Shown in pieces: positions 1-10,013 of a stretch of 10,430 nt of DNA; position 1 is the stretch's first letter; each line of letters starts with the position of its first letter. The DNA comes from Nitrospinota bacterium (GTDB lineage: Bacteria > UBA8248). The notes beneath the pieces are model-generated. The model made no database searches, was not told the DNA's origin, and saw only the letters and a program-made list of their open reading frames with translations. Made by a program: the position numbers and the translations under genes. Location: contig DNYS01000018.1 of assembly GCA_003506735.1 (NCBI GenBank), forward strand, positions 13,793-24,222, in the 5' to 3' direction.

Positions 1-2417
1 CTTCCGTTTTCCTCGATTCGGCCCAGCGCCGCCACCCGGTCGCTTCCCGACACCCCGATCAGGCGAACGCCCTGGGTGGAGCGGCCGATGACCGAAACGT
101 CTTTTGCTCTGGATCGGATCATCTTGCCCCCGGCGGTGATCAGCATGAATTCGTCCTCTCCGCTAACCCTGCGGATTCCGATCACCTCTCCGTTTTTCCG
201 GGTCACCTTGAGATTGATGACGCCCCTCCCGCCCCGGTTGGTGATGCGGTAGGCGTCGACCAGGCTGCGCTTCCCGAAGCCCAGTTCGGTCGCCGTCAAA
301 ATGGTGTCGCCCGGAGAGACGATCTCCATCCCGACGACCACGTCGCCTTTCCCGAGATTGATGCCGCGAACCCCGCGCGCCGTCCGGCCCATCGAGCGCA
401 CGGCGCTTTCGGGAAAGCGGATGGCCTTGCCGAGCCGGGTCCCGATGAAAATTTCGCGCGTCCCGTCCGTCTGGCCGACGCCGATCAGCTCGTCGTCGCG
501 GTCCAGGCCCAGTGCGATGATCCCGCCGACGCGGGGACGGCTGAAGGCGGTGAGTTCGGTCCTCTTGATGATGCCCTTCCGGGTGGCCATGGAGACATAG
601 CGATCCGGCTCGAACTTGCGCACCGGCAGGACCGCCGTGATCTTCTCGCCCGCCGAAAGGTGGAGCACATTGATCACGGCCTTTCCGCGCGCCGCCCGGC
701 CCGCCTGCGGTATCTCGTGGACCTTGAGCCAGTAGCACCGCCCGATGCTCGAGAAGAAGAGGAAGTAGTCGTGGGTCGAGGCGATGAACAGATGCTCGAC
801 GAAATCCTCCTGCTTGGTGTTCATTCCCACGACGCCCTTGCCCCCGCGGCGCTGGGAACGGTACAGGCCGACGGCGTTTCGCTTGATGTAGCCCGAATTC
901 GAGATCGTGACCGCCATGTCTTCTTCGACGATCATGTCTTCAAGGGCGATTTCTCCGGACTCGTCTACGATCTCGGTGCGGCGCTCGTCGGCGAATTTCT
1001 TTTGGATTTCCTCGATCTCTTCCCGGATAATCTGAGTCTGCAATTTTTCCTCTTTCAGTATCCGGAGGAAAAACTTGATCGATTTCCGGAGCCCCTTGTA
1101 TTCCGCCTCGATTTTTTCCCGCTCCAGCCCGGTGAGGCGCTGGAGGCGCATGTCGAGAATCGCCTGGGCCTGGATCCGCGAGAGGGAGAAATTGCCCATC
1201 AGGCCCTCGCGGGCGATGTCGGGTGTCTTGCTTGCCCGGATGAGCCTGATCACCGCATCGATTTTATCGAGGGCAATCCGGTAGCCTTCGAGGATGTGCG
1301 CCCGTTCCTCGGTTTTCTTGAGATCGAAGCGGGTCCTGCGAAGGAGTATCTCCCGGCGGAAACGGAGAAACTGCCTCATGATCTCCAGAATCGGCATGAC
1401 GCGGGGCTGGTTGTTCACTAGCGCGATCATGATGACGCTGAAGGTGTTCTGCATCTGGGTGTGCTTGTAGAGCCGGTTCAGCACGGCGCCTCCCACCGCA
1501 TCGCGCTTCAGTTCGACCACGACGCGCATCCCGCTTCGATCGCTTTCGTCGCGGATATCCGATATTTCCTTGATCCGGCCGTCGCGCACCAGATCGGCAA
1601 TTTTTTCGATCAGGCGCGCCTTGTTTACCGTATAGGGAATCTCGGAAATAACGATCCGCTGCCGGCCCGTCCGGTCCTCGATCTCCATGTTCGCCTTCGC
1701 GCGAAGCTGCAGATGGCCCCGGCCCGTTTCGTAGTACTCCCGGATTCCCTGCTGCCCGTATATGATCCCGGCCGTTGGAAAATCCGGCCCCGGCAGCACC
1801 TTGATGATCTTGTCGAGCGATATGTTCTCGTCGCCGAGCACCAGGAACAACGCCTCGCACAGCTCGCCCAGATTATGCGGGGGGATGTTCGTAGCCATGC
1901 CGACCGCGATGCCGGTCGATCCGTTCAGGAGGAGGTTCGGAATCCGCGAAGGAAGGACCGAGGGCTCTTTTCGCGTGTTATCGTAATTATCGACGAAATC
2001 GACGGTTTCTTTTTCGATGTCGGTGAGCAGGAACTCGGCTATCTCGGTCATGCGCGCTTCAGTGTAACGCATGGCCGCGGGGGGATCGCCATCGACGGAT
2101 CCGAAGTTTCCCTGGCCATCGACCAGAACCCCGCGCATCGAAAAACTTTGGGCCATCCGCGCCAGAGCGGGATAAACCACTGCCTCGCCATGCGGGTGGT
2201 AGTTGCCGCTGACATCGCCGGCAATTTTGGCGCATTTACGGAACGCCTTCGTATGGTTCAGGCCCAGATCGCGCAGCGTGAACAGAATCCGCCGATGGAC
2301 CGGCTTGAGCCCGTCCCGGACATCCGGCAGGGCCCGGGCGATGATGACGCTCATGGCATACTCCATGAACGACGTGCCCATTTCCTCTTTAATGTTAATG
2401 TCGCGAAGGTTGTCCAT
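1..2417 (-). CDS. gyrA: DNA gyrase subunit A (3' end beyond window)
   Basis: GyrA is the breakage-reunion subunit of DNA gyrase; with GyrB it introduces negative supercoils using ATP in the cytoplasm. The minus-strand frame is open from the ATG at 2417 to the window edge, giving 805 complete codons, so the C-terminus is missing. The start is well fixed: an in-frame TAA lies 14 codons upstream with no other start codon between, and AAGGAG lies 12 bases before the ATG. The N-terminus reads [13 protein letters not shown] and the family segment [17 protein letters not shown] follows. The catalytic tyrosine is Y118 in [10 protein letters not shown]. The gyrase-defining GyrA box QRRGGKG is at residues 522-528 and opens the C-terminal DNA-wrapping beta-pinwheel, so this is gyrase rather than topoisomerase IV. 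The positions equivalent to E. coli Ser83 and Asp87 are Ala79 and Pro83. It is on the same strand as gyrB but separated from it by about 1 kb and an opposing small gene, so it probably has its own promoter. Confidence 0.97.
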   Translation of the reverse strand, partial: MDNLRDINIKEEMGTSFMEYAMSVIIARALPDVRDGLKPVHRRILFTLRDLGLNHTKAFRKCAKIAGDVSGNYHPHGEAVVYPALARMAQSFSMRGVLVDGQGNFGSVDGDPPAAMRYTEARMTEIAEFLLTDIEKETVDFVDNYDNTRKEPSVLPSRIPNLLLNGSTGIAVGMATNIPPHNLGELCEALFLVLGDENISLDKIIKVLPGPDFPTAGIIYGQQGIREYYETGRGHLQLRAKANMEIEDRTGRQRIVISEIPYTVNKARLIEKIADLVRDGRIKEISDIRDESDRSGMRVVVELKRDAVGGAVLNRLYKHTQMQNTFSVIMIALVNNQPRVMPILEIMRQFLRFRREILLRRTRFDLKKTEERAHILEGYRIALDKIDAVIRLIRASKTPDIAREGLMGNFSLSRIQAQAILDMRLQRLTGLEREKIEAEYKGLRKSIKFFLRILKEEKLQTQIIREEIEEIQKKFADERRTEIVDESGEIALEDMIVEEDMAVTISNSGYIKRNAVGLYRSQRRGGKGVVGMNTKQEDFVEHLFIASTHDYFLFFSSIGRCYWLKVHEIPQAGRAARGKAVINVLHLSAGEKITAVLPVRKFEPDRYVSMATRKGIIKRTELTAFSRPRVGGIIALGLDRDDELIGVGQTDGTREIFIGTRLGKAIRFPESAVRSMGRTARGVRGINLGKGDVVVGMEIVSPGDTILTATELGFGKRSLVDAYRITNRGGRGVINLKVTRKNGEVIGIRRVSGEDEFMLITAGGKMIRSRAKDVSVIGRSTQGVRLIGVSGSDRVAALGRIEENG

Positions 2418-2825
2418 GCTTCCGAATTTCTCCTTGCCCCCGGCCCGTGCCCGGAGTTTTTAGCGTGAATGGGTTGTTGAATGCAATCGCCTGGAGCGGA
2501 ACTGGGCGGGCGATATTACAACGATTCAATATACCACAAACACGGGGTGTTATGGCATGGGAAACAAGGATTTAGACAGGGTTTCGGCCGCCGTTTCGCC
2601 GCCCTTTTCAAGGGGTTGGCGAAAGGGTGATTTTCATGGCGAATTCATGCCGCCGCCCCGGACAAAGAAGCGGGCGGGCGGATGTTGCCGGGGAATTTAA
2701 AGGGCTCTATGGTCTTCCCCTGAATCGGGGTCATTCTTGGCGGCCGGGCCGCGCGCGGATGCGGCAACGCCGAATTTCGGGCCCCGGGAACATTTCGGAT
2801 CACCGCAGGCGAACGAGGAGAGGCA
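2418..2825. other. intergenic spacer upstream of gyrA, no convincing gene
   Basis: This divergent spacer lies between the gyrA start (leftward) and the small exported-protein gene (rightward), so it should hold promoters for both. On the minus strand an AT-rich patch around 2513-2539 offers a weak promoter-like pair, TTGTGG and TAATAT, but the spacer between them is only 15 bases, so I do not annotate it as a promoter. CCCTT at 2602-2606 and AAGGG at 2610-2614 can form a small hairpin. The open frames here are rich in Arg, Pro and Gly, lack recognisable motifs, and look like chance frames in GC-rich DNA. Confidence 0.5.
2815..2820 (+). promoter_or_regulatory. ribosome binding site of the small exported-protein gene
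   Basis: GAGGAG lies five bases before the ATG at 2826, an excellent Shine-Dalgarno match and spacing. It decides the start of the following gene. It serves the frame encoding a signal peptide (2826), not the longer frame open from 2627, and is therefore key evidence that the gene is read through two frames. Confidence 0.65.
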
Positions 2826-3202
2826 ATGGCACGCAACCGTCGAGGGACGCTCATCCGCATGGGCGGAGTTTGTTTTTTTCTTCTTTTTTTACCGGCGCCG
2901 CCGTCATCCCGGAAAGAACTCAGGCCCAGGAGACCGAGGCGGCCGAGGTGGCAGATGTCATGGCCCCGACGGGGGAGGCCTGCGAGGGGCTGGTCAAATT
3001 CATCGTGCTTACTCCGTTCCTGGGGTTTGCCAGCGACATCGTCTTCGACGAAATATCCGACCTAGCTAAAAAAATCGACGCCACCGCAAAACGGCTTCCC
3101 TCCGCTAGCGGAACGAAGGGCGATCAAAACATTCTTGTGCTCTCCCGCCAGCTCCGGGGATTGGCGATCCGGCTCGGAAAATTGGCGGGCGCAAAAAAAT
3201 GA
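2826..3202 (+). CDS. small predicted exported protein, read across a -1 frameshift
   Basis: I do not recognise a family. From the ATG at 2826 the frame encodes a classic signal-peptide start: MARNRRGTLIR (basic), then the hydrophobic stretch MGGVCFFLLFL. That frame then becomes Arg/Pro/Ser-rich and stops at 3065. The -1 frame continues sensibly as TGAAVIPERTQAQETEAAE and on to the TGA at 3200-3202. Joined at T TTT TTA (2885-2891), the product is about 125 residues, with a plausible signal peptidase I site after TQA near residue 35. The mature part, about 90 residues, has an acidic start, a single Cys in EACEG, a hydrophobic stretch LVKFIVLTPFLGFASDIVF, and amphipathic Lys/Arg-rich helices ending GKLAGAKK. 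The break is either a sequencing or assembly error in a seven-T run, a natural mutation, or programmed slippage. It is transcribed against gyrA and gyrB, between them. The function is unknown. Confidence 0.5.
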
Positions 3203-3363
3203 GCCCGTTGCCCGCCGCTCTCGCCGACCTCCGGGGTATGTGCATGAGATGCCATGCCGAGTACCGGTTTTAGGCGAGCGAAACTGTCCCGCGGCGCCCC
3301 TGTGCCCGAATCCGGCGGGCGGCGGTTTTGAACGGCGGCAAAGGGGGGGTCCGGATAGATTCT

Positions 3364-3414
3364 AAAAACGGTGCAGCGAGGCAAAGAAGCGTTTTTGAGG
3401 CTCGCGCCTTCGCT
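3364..3414. terminator. inverted repeats between convergent genes, possible weak terminator
   Basis: The small exported-protein gene and gyrB converge on this spacer (3203-3446), so a bidirectional terminator is expected. AAAAACG at 3364-3370 is perfectly complementary to CGTTTTT at 3390-3396 with a 19-base loop. An alternative stem pairs AGCGAGGC at 3375-3382 with GCCTTCGCT at 3406-3414, leaving one bulged base. The two structures overlap and neither is a textbook GC stem followed by a T-run. The rest of the spacer shows nothing I can identify. Confidence 0.2.
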
Positions 3415-3446
3415 CTTGGGTTTCTTGCGTTTCGAATTCAGGGGAC

Positions 3447-7173
<3,727 letters not shown>

Positions 7174-7188
7174 AGTTTTCCGGGGTCC

Positions 7189-7218
7189 TTTTATATCTAT
7201 TATTAATTAAGATCTAAT
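7189..7218. other. AT-rich stretch, candidate DNA unwinding element
   Basis: This run is almost entirely A and T, apart from single C and G bases including one GATC at 7211-7214. It sits directly beside the TAG triplets on the side away from the DnaA boxes, where strand opening is expected in the trio model. It also overlaps the 5' leader of recF, whose ribosome site lies just beyond. Confidence 0.5.
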
Positions 7219-7233
7219 TAGTAGTAGTAGTAG
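7219..7233 (+). repeat. five TAG triplets, candidate DnaA-trio element
   Basis: Five uninterrupted TAG triplets run 5' to 3' on the plus strand, followed by GGGGCGG and then tandem DnaA-box-like sites. Read 3' to 5' from the boxes this is GAT repeated, the consensus DnaA-trio that DnaA filaments bind as single strand during opening. AAT at 7216-7218 could be a further degenerate trio. A chance microsatellite is the alternative, but position and polarity argue for function. Confidence 0.55.
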
Positions 7234-7398
7234 GGGCGGTGGAAAAGTGGAAAACCTGTTTAGGTTATTGAAAAACTGTTGGATGTTAAGGGTCCTGTCT
7301 GTGGAATGTTGGATGTGGGTTGGGGCGGAAAAGTGGGGATAACGGAAATTACGAGAATGTTGTGGAAAACCACCACGCTTATTCACGGGGAATTCTCA

Positions 7399-8751
7399 TT
7401 ATTGTGACAGCTCAACCCTTTCTTTAAGGCGCTGAATGGTGGCCGAAAGGGAAGCGTTTGTGTCGATGAGATTTTGAATTTTGCGGGTGGAGTGAATCAC
7501 GGTGGAATGGTCTTTTCCGCCGAACCGACGTCCAATCTCGGTAGTGGAGGCGGAGGTTAGGTCCCGGCTGAGGAACATGGCAATCTGGCGGGGAAGCGTG
7601 AATGCCTGGGAGCGGTTCTTGGATTTTAGATCGCTGATCCGAATCTGGTAGTGCTCGCAAACGATCCGCTGGATATTTTCGATGGTCGTAACGCGCGAGG
7701 GCTCTCTGATGATTTGTTTTAGTATGTCCTCGGCGACGGGGAGATCGATGTCGGTTCCATGTAGGGAGGCATGGAATATGAGCTTGATGAGGCAGCCCTC
7801 GAGTTCGCGGATATTGGAGCGAACTTTCTCGGCGACGAAATGGGCCACATCCACTGACAGGTAAAAGTTTTGCTCAACCGCTTTTTTCTGGAGAATAGCC
7901 ACTTTTGTTTCGAAGTCCGGAATGCCGATATCCACCATCATTCCCCAGACAAAGCGTGCACGCAGTCGTTCCTCGAGGCCAGGGGTGTCCCTCGGCACCT
8001 GGTCGCTGGTGATAATGATCTGCTTGCCGGCTTCGTACAGGGCGTTGAAGGTGAAGAAAAATTCTTCCTGCGTTCTTTCCTTTTTGGCGAGAAATTGGAT
8101 ATCGTCCACCAGTAAAGCGTCAATTTTCCGGTATTTGCTTCTGAATTCGTTCATATGATTTCGCTGGAGCGAACTGATGAGCTCGTTGATGAAATTTTCC
8201 GCCGATGTGTAATAAATGCGCGCGTAGGGCCGATTTTCAAGCAAGGCATGTGCAATGGCATGGAGAAGGTGGGTTTTGCCCAGGCCAACACCGCCATAAA
8301 TAAACAACGGGTTGAGTGTTGAGCCGGGCTCGTTCGATACCCGCAGGCTGCAGGCATGGGCAAGCTGATTCGATGCCCCGACGACGAAAGTATCGAAAGT
8401 ATATTTGGGATTTAAAAAATCCGGTTTTTGCGCTTTGATAGGCGGTGGAACGAGAGCCGGTGCGGGATTCGGTGGCTCAAGCGGCGCGCCCACCCCAACC
8501 CGTTGCTGAGATCCGTTTGGCGAAATCAGATGGAGGGTCACATGGTTGCCCCCCTCCTGGCGCACCACCTCGGTTAGAATGCTCCAATACCGGGCCCGGA
8601 TGGTTTCGGCGGAAAATTGATCAGGAACCCGAACGGTCAGCGTGGTGTCCGTAAATGAATCCTGAAGAGAGGCAGCAAACCACCGGTCGAATGTTTGGGG
8701 AGAAACCTCCTCGCGAATTTTTCCCAGGCACTTGACCCACAGGTCATTCAT
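7399..8751 (-). CDS. dnaA: chromosomal replication initiator protein DnaA
   Basis: DnaA is the AAA+ protein that binds DnaA boxes and opens oriC, and usually represses its own gene. I start it at the ATG at 8751 (450 residues), because MNDLWVKCLGKIREEV is the standard domain I start. The frame stays open to a TTG at 8823, but the extra 24 residues are hydrophobic and unlike DnaA. Domain I (about 1-80, with SPQTFDRWF) is followed by a short Pro-rich domain II (about 87-107). Domain III has Walker A GGVGLGKT at 153-160, Walker B LLVDD at 213-217, sensor I TSDQ at 248-251, and the box VII arginine at about 266 (ARF rather than the common SRF). Domain IV ends with the DNA-binding motif GGKDHSTVIHS at about 411-421. 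The ribosome site is weak (GAG eight bases upstream). DnaA boxes lie both upstream and downstream of the gene, consistent with autoregulation and origin function. Confidence 0.97.
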   Translation of the reverse strand: MNDLWVKCLGKIREEVSPQTFDRWFAASLQDSFTDTTLTVRVPDQFSAETIRARYWSILTEVVRQEGGNHVTLHLISPNGSQQRVGVGAPLEPPNPAPALVPPPIKAQKPDFLNPKYTFDTFVVGASNQLAHACSLRVSNEPGSTLNPLFIYGGVGLGKTHLLHAIAHALLENRPYARIYYTSAENFINELISSLQRNHMNEFRSKYRKIDALLVDDIQFLAKKERTQEEFFFTFNALYEAGKQIIITSDQVPRDTPGLEERLRARFVWGMMVDIGIPDFETKVAILQKKAVEQNFYLSVDVAHFVAEKVRSNIRELEGCLIKLIFHASLHGTDIDLPVAEDILKQIIREPSRVTTIENIQRIVCEHYQIRISDLKSKNRSQAFTLPRQIAMFLSRDLTSASTTEIGRRFGGKDHSTVIHSTRKIQNLIDTNASLSATIQRLKERVELSQ

Positions 8752-8852
8752 CGCGGACTCAAAAAAACAGGAAACGAACAAAGGGTGAACAAATAGTAAG
8801 GTCGGTACACGTCTTTCGGGCAAAGTGGGTTTTTATTCCACGCAGACATTTC

Positions 8853-8964
8853 TGTGGATTATGAATCTTATTAGATATATTTTCCACAAAAATATGACGT
8901 ATGTCCGGGGTTTTCCACAGAAATCTGAATAATTTTGGAAGTAATTGATTTTTATTGTGAAAAA
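8853..8964. promoter_or_regulatory. DnaA-box cluster upstream of dnaA
   Basis: Four sites fit the DnaA-box consensus TTWTNCACA or its complement. TTTTCCACA occurs at 8880-8888 and 8911-8919. TGTGAAAAA at 8956-8964 is TTTTTCACA on the minus strand. TGTGGATTA at 8853-8861 has one mismatch. They lie 100-215 bases upstream of the dnaA start codon, where they could mediate dnaA autorepression, form the upstream half of a bipartite origin, or both. Three exact consensus matches within about 85 bases make chance unlikely. Confidence 0.65.
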
Positions 8965-9116
8965 CAATTCTTTCTCCGGATTGGAACTGAAGGCGAACTT
9001 TGTGGTAAAAGTGATCCCGCGGCATTGGATTTCGGGCGGCGGTTGAATTCTGTAATTAAGAGCATTTCGTGGTTTTTTGCGAAGTGTCCGGGGCGCCCAT
9101 TTGGGCCCATGATTTC

Positions 9117-9145
9117 TTGACAACCCCGACCCGCATGGCTATTGT
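9117..9145 (+). promoter_or_regulatory. sigma-70-type promoter for the rpmH cluster
   Basis: A perfect -35 box TTGACA (9117-9122) is followed, after the ideal 17 bases, by TATTGT (9140-9145), matching four of six -10 positions. Transcription would start near 9152, giving a leader of about 77 bases before rpmH. Placement fits expression of rpmH, rnpA, yidD and yidC as one unit. It is predicted from sequence only. Confidence 0.55.
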
Positions 9146-9228
9146 TTGCACTGCTTTTTGGGGAATCCAGAGAAATAGAGCCGCATCATTCCCTTTTCGG
9201 GCAGAGCGCGGAGAAACGGGACAGGAAA

Positions 9229-9363
9229 GTGAAGAGAACGTATCAGCCGAACCGGAACAAGCGGGCAAAATCACACGGGTTTCGACACCGAATGAAGACC
9301 AGCGGCGGCCGGGCGATCATTAAGCGCCGGCGCGCCAAGGGGCGGAAAAAACTTTCGGTATAG
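9229..9363 (+). CDS. rpmH: 50S ribosomal protein L34
   Basis: L34 is a very small, highly basic protein of the large ribosomal subunit. The 44-residue product [18 protein letters not shown]...GRKKLSV matches the family along its whole length, with the conserved KRTYQPN start and the RMKTSGGR and [11 protein letters not shown] segments. The start is GTG at 9229; a longer in-frame reading from a TTG at 9142 would add 29 unrelated residues and is rejected. Only a short AGGA lies close to the start, so the ribosome site is atypical. rnpA follows after 47 bases, the standard pairing. Confidence 0.97.
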   Translation: MKRTYQPNRNKRAKSHGFRHRMKTSGGRAIIKRRRAKGRKKLSV

Positions 9364-9410
9364 GCGCTTGATGTATCGAGGCGCTTTCCCATCCAACCAG
9401 AGACGGGGGA

Positions 9411-9752
9411 GTGAGCCAAAAATTCCAGCCGGACATGCGCATTCGGCGGGGTCCGGATTTTAAACGGATTTTAAGCAAGGGCGCGAAACGCCAATGTCGG
9501 CATTTTGTTTTATTTTTGTTGCAAGGCGTCGGCGATCAGGTTCGAATGGGCGTTATCGCTTCCCGTAAATTCGGAAATGCCGTTGAACGCAATCGCGCCA
9601 AAAGAATAATTCGAGAAATATTTCGCCGAAATCGATGCAGGATGCCGGCAGGGGCGGAGGTGGTAGTTGTGGTTCGCCACCCGATGGTTGGCGCGGAGCA
9701 AAAAGAAATTGAAAAGGCGTTTATGGATGCCCTTGAGCCAGGCCGGCGCTGA
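9411..9752 (+). CDS. rnpA: ribonuclease P protein component
   Basis: RnpA is the protein cofactor of RNase P; it helps the catalytic RNA bind pre-tRNA and trim the 5' leader. The 113-residue product is of normal length. The RNR signature is present as ERNRAKRIIREIFR, with Arg60-Asn61-Arg62, preceded by the conserved GVIASRKFGNAV strand. The start is GTG at 9411, preceded immediately by the G-rich GGGGGA, a close but plausible ribosome site. The stop is 13 bases before the yidD start, and the likely yidD ribosome site (GAAGGG) overlaps the stop, suggesting coupled translation. Confidence 0.96.
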   Translation: MSQKFQPDMRIRRGPDFKRILSKGAKRQCRHFVLFLLQGVGDQVRMGVIASRKFGNAVERNRAKRIIREIFRRNRCRMPAGAEVVVVVRHPMVGAEQKEIEKAFMDALEPGRR

Positions 9753-9765
9753 AGGGTTGCTTGCG

Positions 9766-9990
9766 ATGGTCCGCAGTATCATTTCATTTGGCGCAACCGT
9801 ATTGATCCGGGGCTACCAACTCCTGATTTCTCCTGTCATTCCGGGAAGTTGCAGGTTCCACCCGTCATGCTCCCAGTATGCCAAGGAGGCGTTCCGCCGC
9901 CATTCGCCCGGCCGGGCGCTTTGGCTCGCCGTTCGCCGGCTTGCCCGATGTCATCCCCTTCACCCGGGTGGAATAGATCCGGTTCCTTAA
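9766..9990 (+). CDS. yidD: membrane protein insertion efficiency factor YidD
   Basis: YidD is a small membrane-associated protein that aids YidC-dependent insertion of inner-membrane proteins. The 74-residue product carries the family core: an amphipathic start with LIRGYQLLISPVIPGSC, then CRFHPSCSQYA at 29-39, and RCHPLHPGGIDPVP at the C-terminus, with cysteines 29, 35 and 62. The ATG at 9766 is chosen because GAAGGG lies nine bases upstream and because the next upstream reading in frame (from 9667) overlaps rnpA deeply and lacks family similarity. It sits between rnpA and yidC, the standard order. Confidence 0.95.
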   Translation: MVRSIISFGATVLIRGYQLLISPVIPGSCRFHPSCSQYAKEAFRRHSPGRALWLAVRRLARCHPLHPGGIDPVP

Positions 9991-10013
9991 CGGGCCGGAC
10001 GGAGACGCAATGA

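Larger units (their letters stand above)
7174..7398. other. candidate oriC unwinding region between dnaA and recF
   Basis: This non-coding 225-base spacer downstream of dnaA holds several DnaA-box-like sites. TGTGGAAAA at 7361-7369 is a perfect TTTTCCACA on the other strand. One-mismatch sites are GGTGGAAAA at 7238-7246, AGTGGAAAA at 7246-7254, TGGGGATAA at 7334-7342 and TTATTCACG at 7379-7387. Next to the tandem pair are a GC-rich spacer (7234-7237), five TAG triplets (7219-7233), and an AT-rich stretch (about 7189-7218). This order (AT-rich, trio, GC, boxes) is that of the bacterial basal unwinding system. The call is inference from motif layout; GC skew over the genome would be needed to confirm it. 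Confidence 0.7.
8752..9228. other. divergent dnaA-rpmH spacer
   Basis: This 477-base region separates leftward dnaA from rightward rpmH. The half near dnaA is AT-rich and holds a DnaA-box cluster (8853-8964). The half near rpmH holds a good sigma-70-type promoter (9117-9145) and the rpmH leader. I found no convincing dnaA promoter hexamers on the minus strand. Open frames in this region have no family features and no good ribosome sites. The stretch 8965-9116 shows nothing further I can identify. Confidence 0.6.

Noticed and set aside
660..1421. Long plus-strand open frame of 253 codons, and another at 1461-2468 of 335 codons
   Set aside because: Both lie wholly antisense to gyrA, whose product matches the family along its length; they have no family motifs and arise from codon bias in GC-rich DNA.
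2602..2627. Hairpin CCCTT/AAGGG with nearby T-run as a terminator
   Set aside because: The stem is only five base pairs, there is no gene end upstream on either strand, and the T-run is short.
2627..2825. Upstream extension of the small exported-protein gene in the same frame as its body
   Set aside because: The extension is Arg/Pro/Gly-rich, lacks a ribosome site, and would put the hydrophobic export signal in the middle. The ATG at 2826 in the other frame has a strong ribosome site and a proper signal peptide.
7219..7233. TAG repeats as the start of a CRISPR array or a plain microsatellite
   Set aside because: Repeat unit is three bases with no spacers, so not CRISPR; the plain microsatellite reading remains possible but position beside DnaA boxes favours a DnaA-trio.
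8752..8823. TTG start giving dnaA 24 extra residues
   Set aside because: The extra residues are hydrophobic and unlike DnaA domain I, and the normal start MNDLW sits at 8751.
9142..9228. TTG-initiated extension of rpmH
   Set aside because: It begins inside the predicted -10 box and L34 is fully accounted for from the GTG at 9229.
9667..9765. Extension of yidD into rnpA
   Set aside because: It overlaps rnpA by about 86 bases with no YidD similarity; a ribosome site precedes the ATG at 9766.
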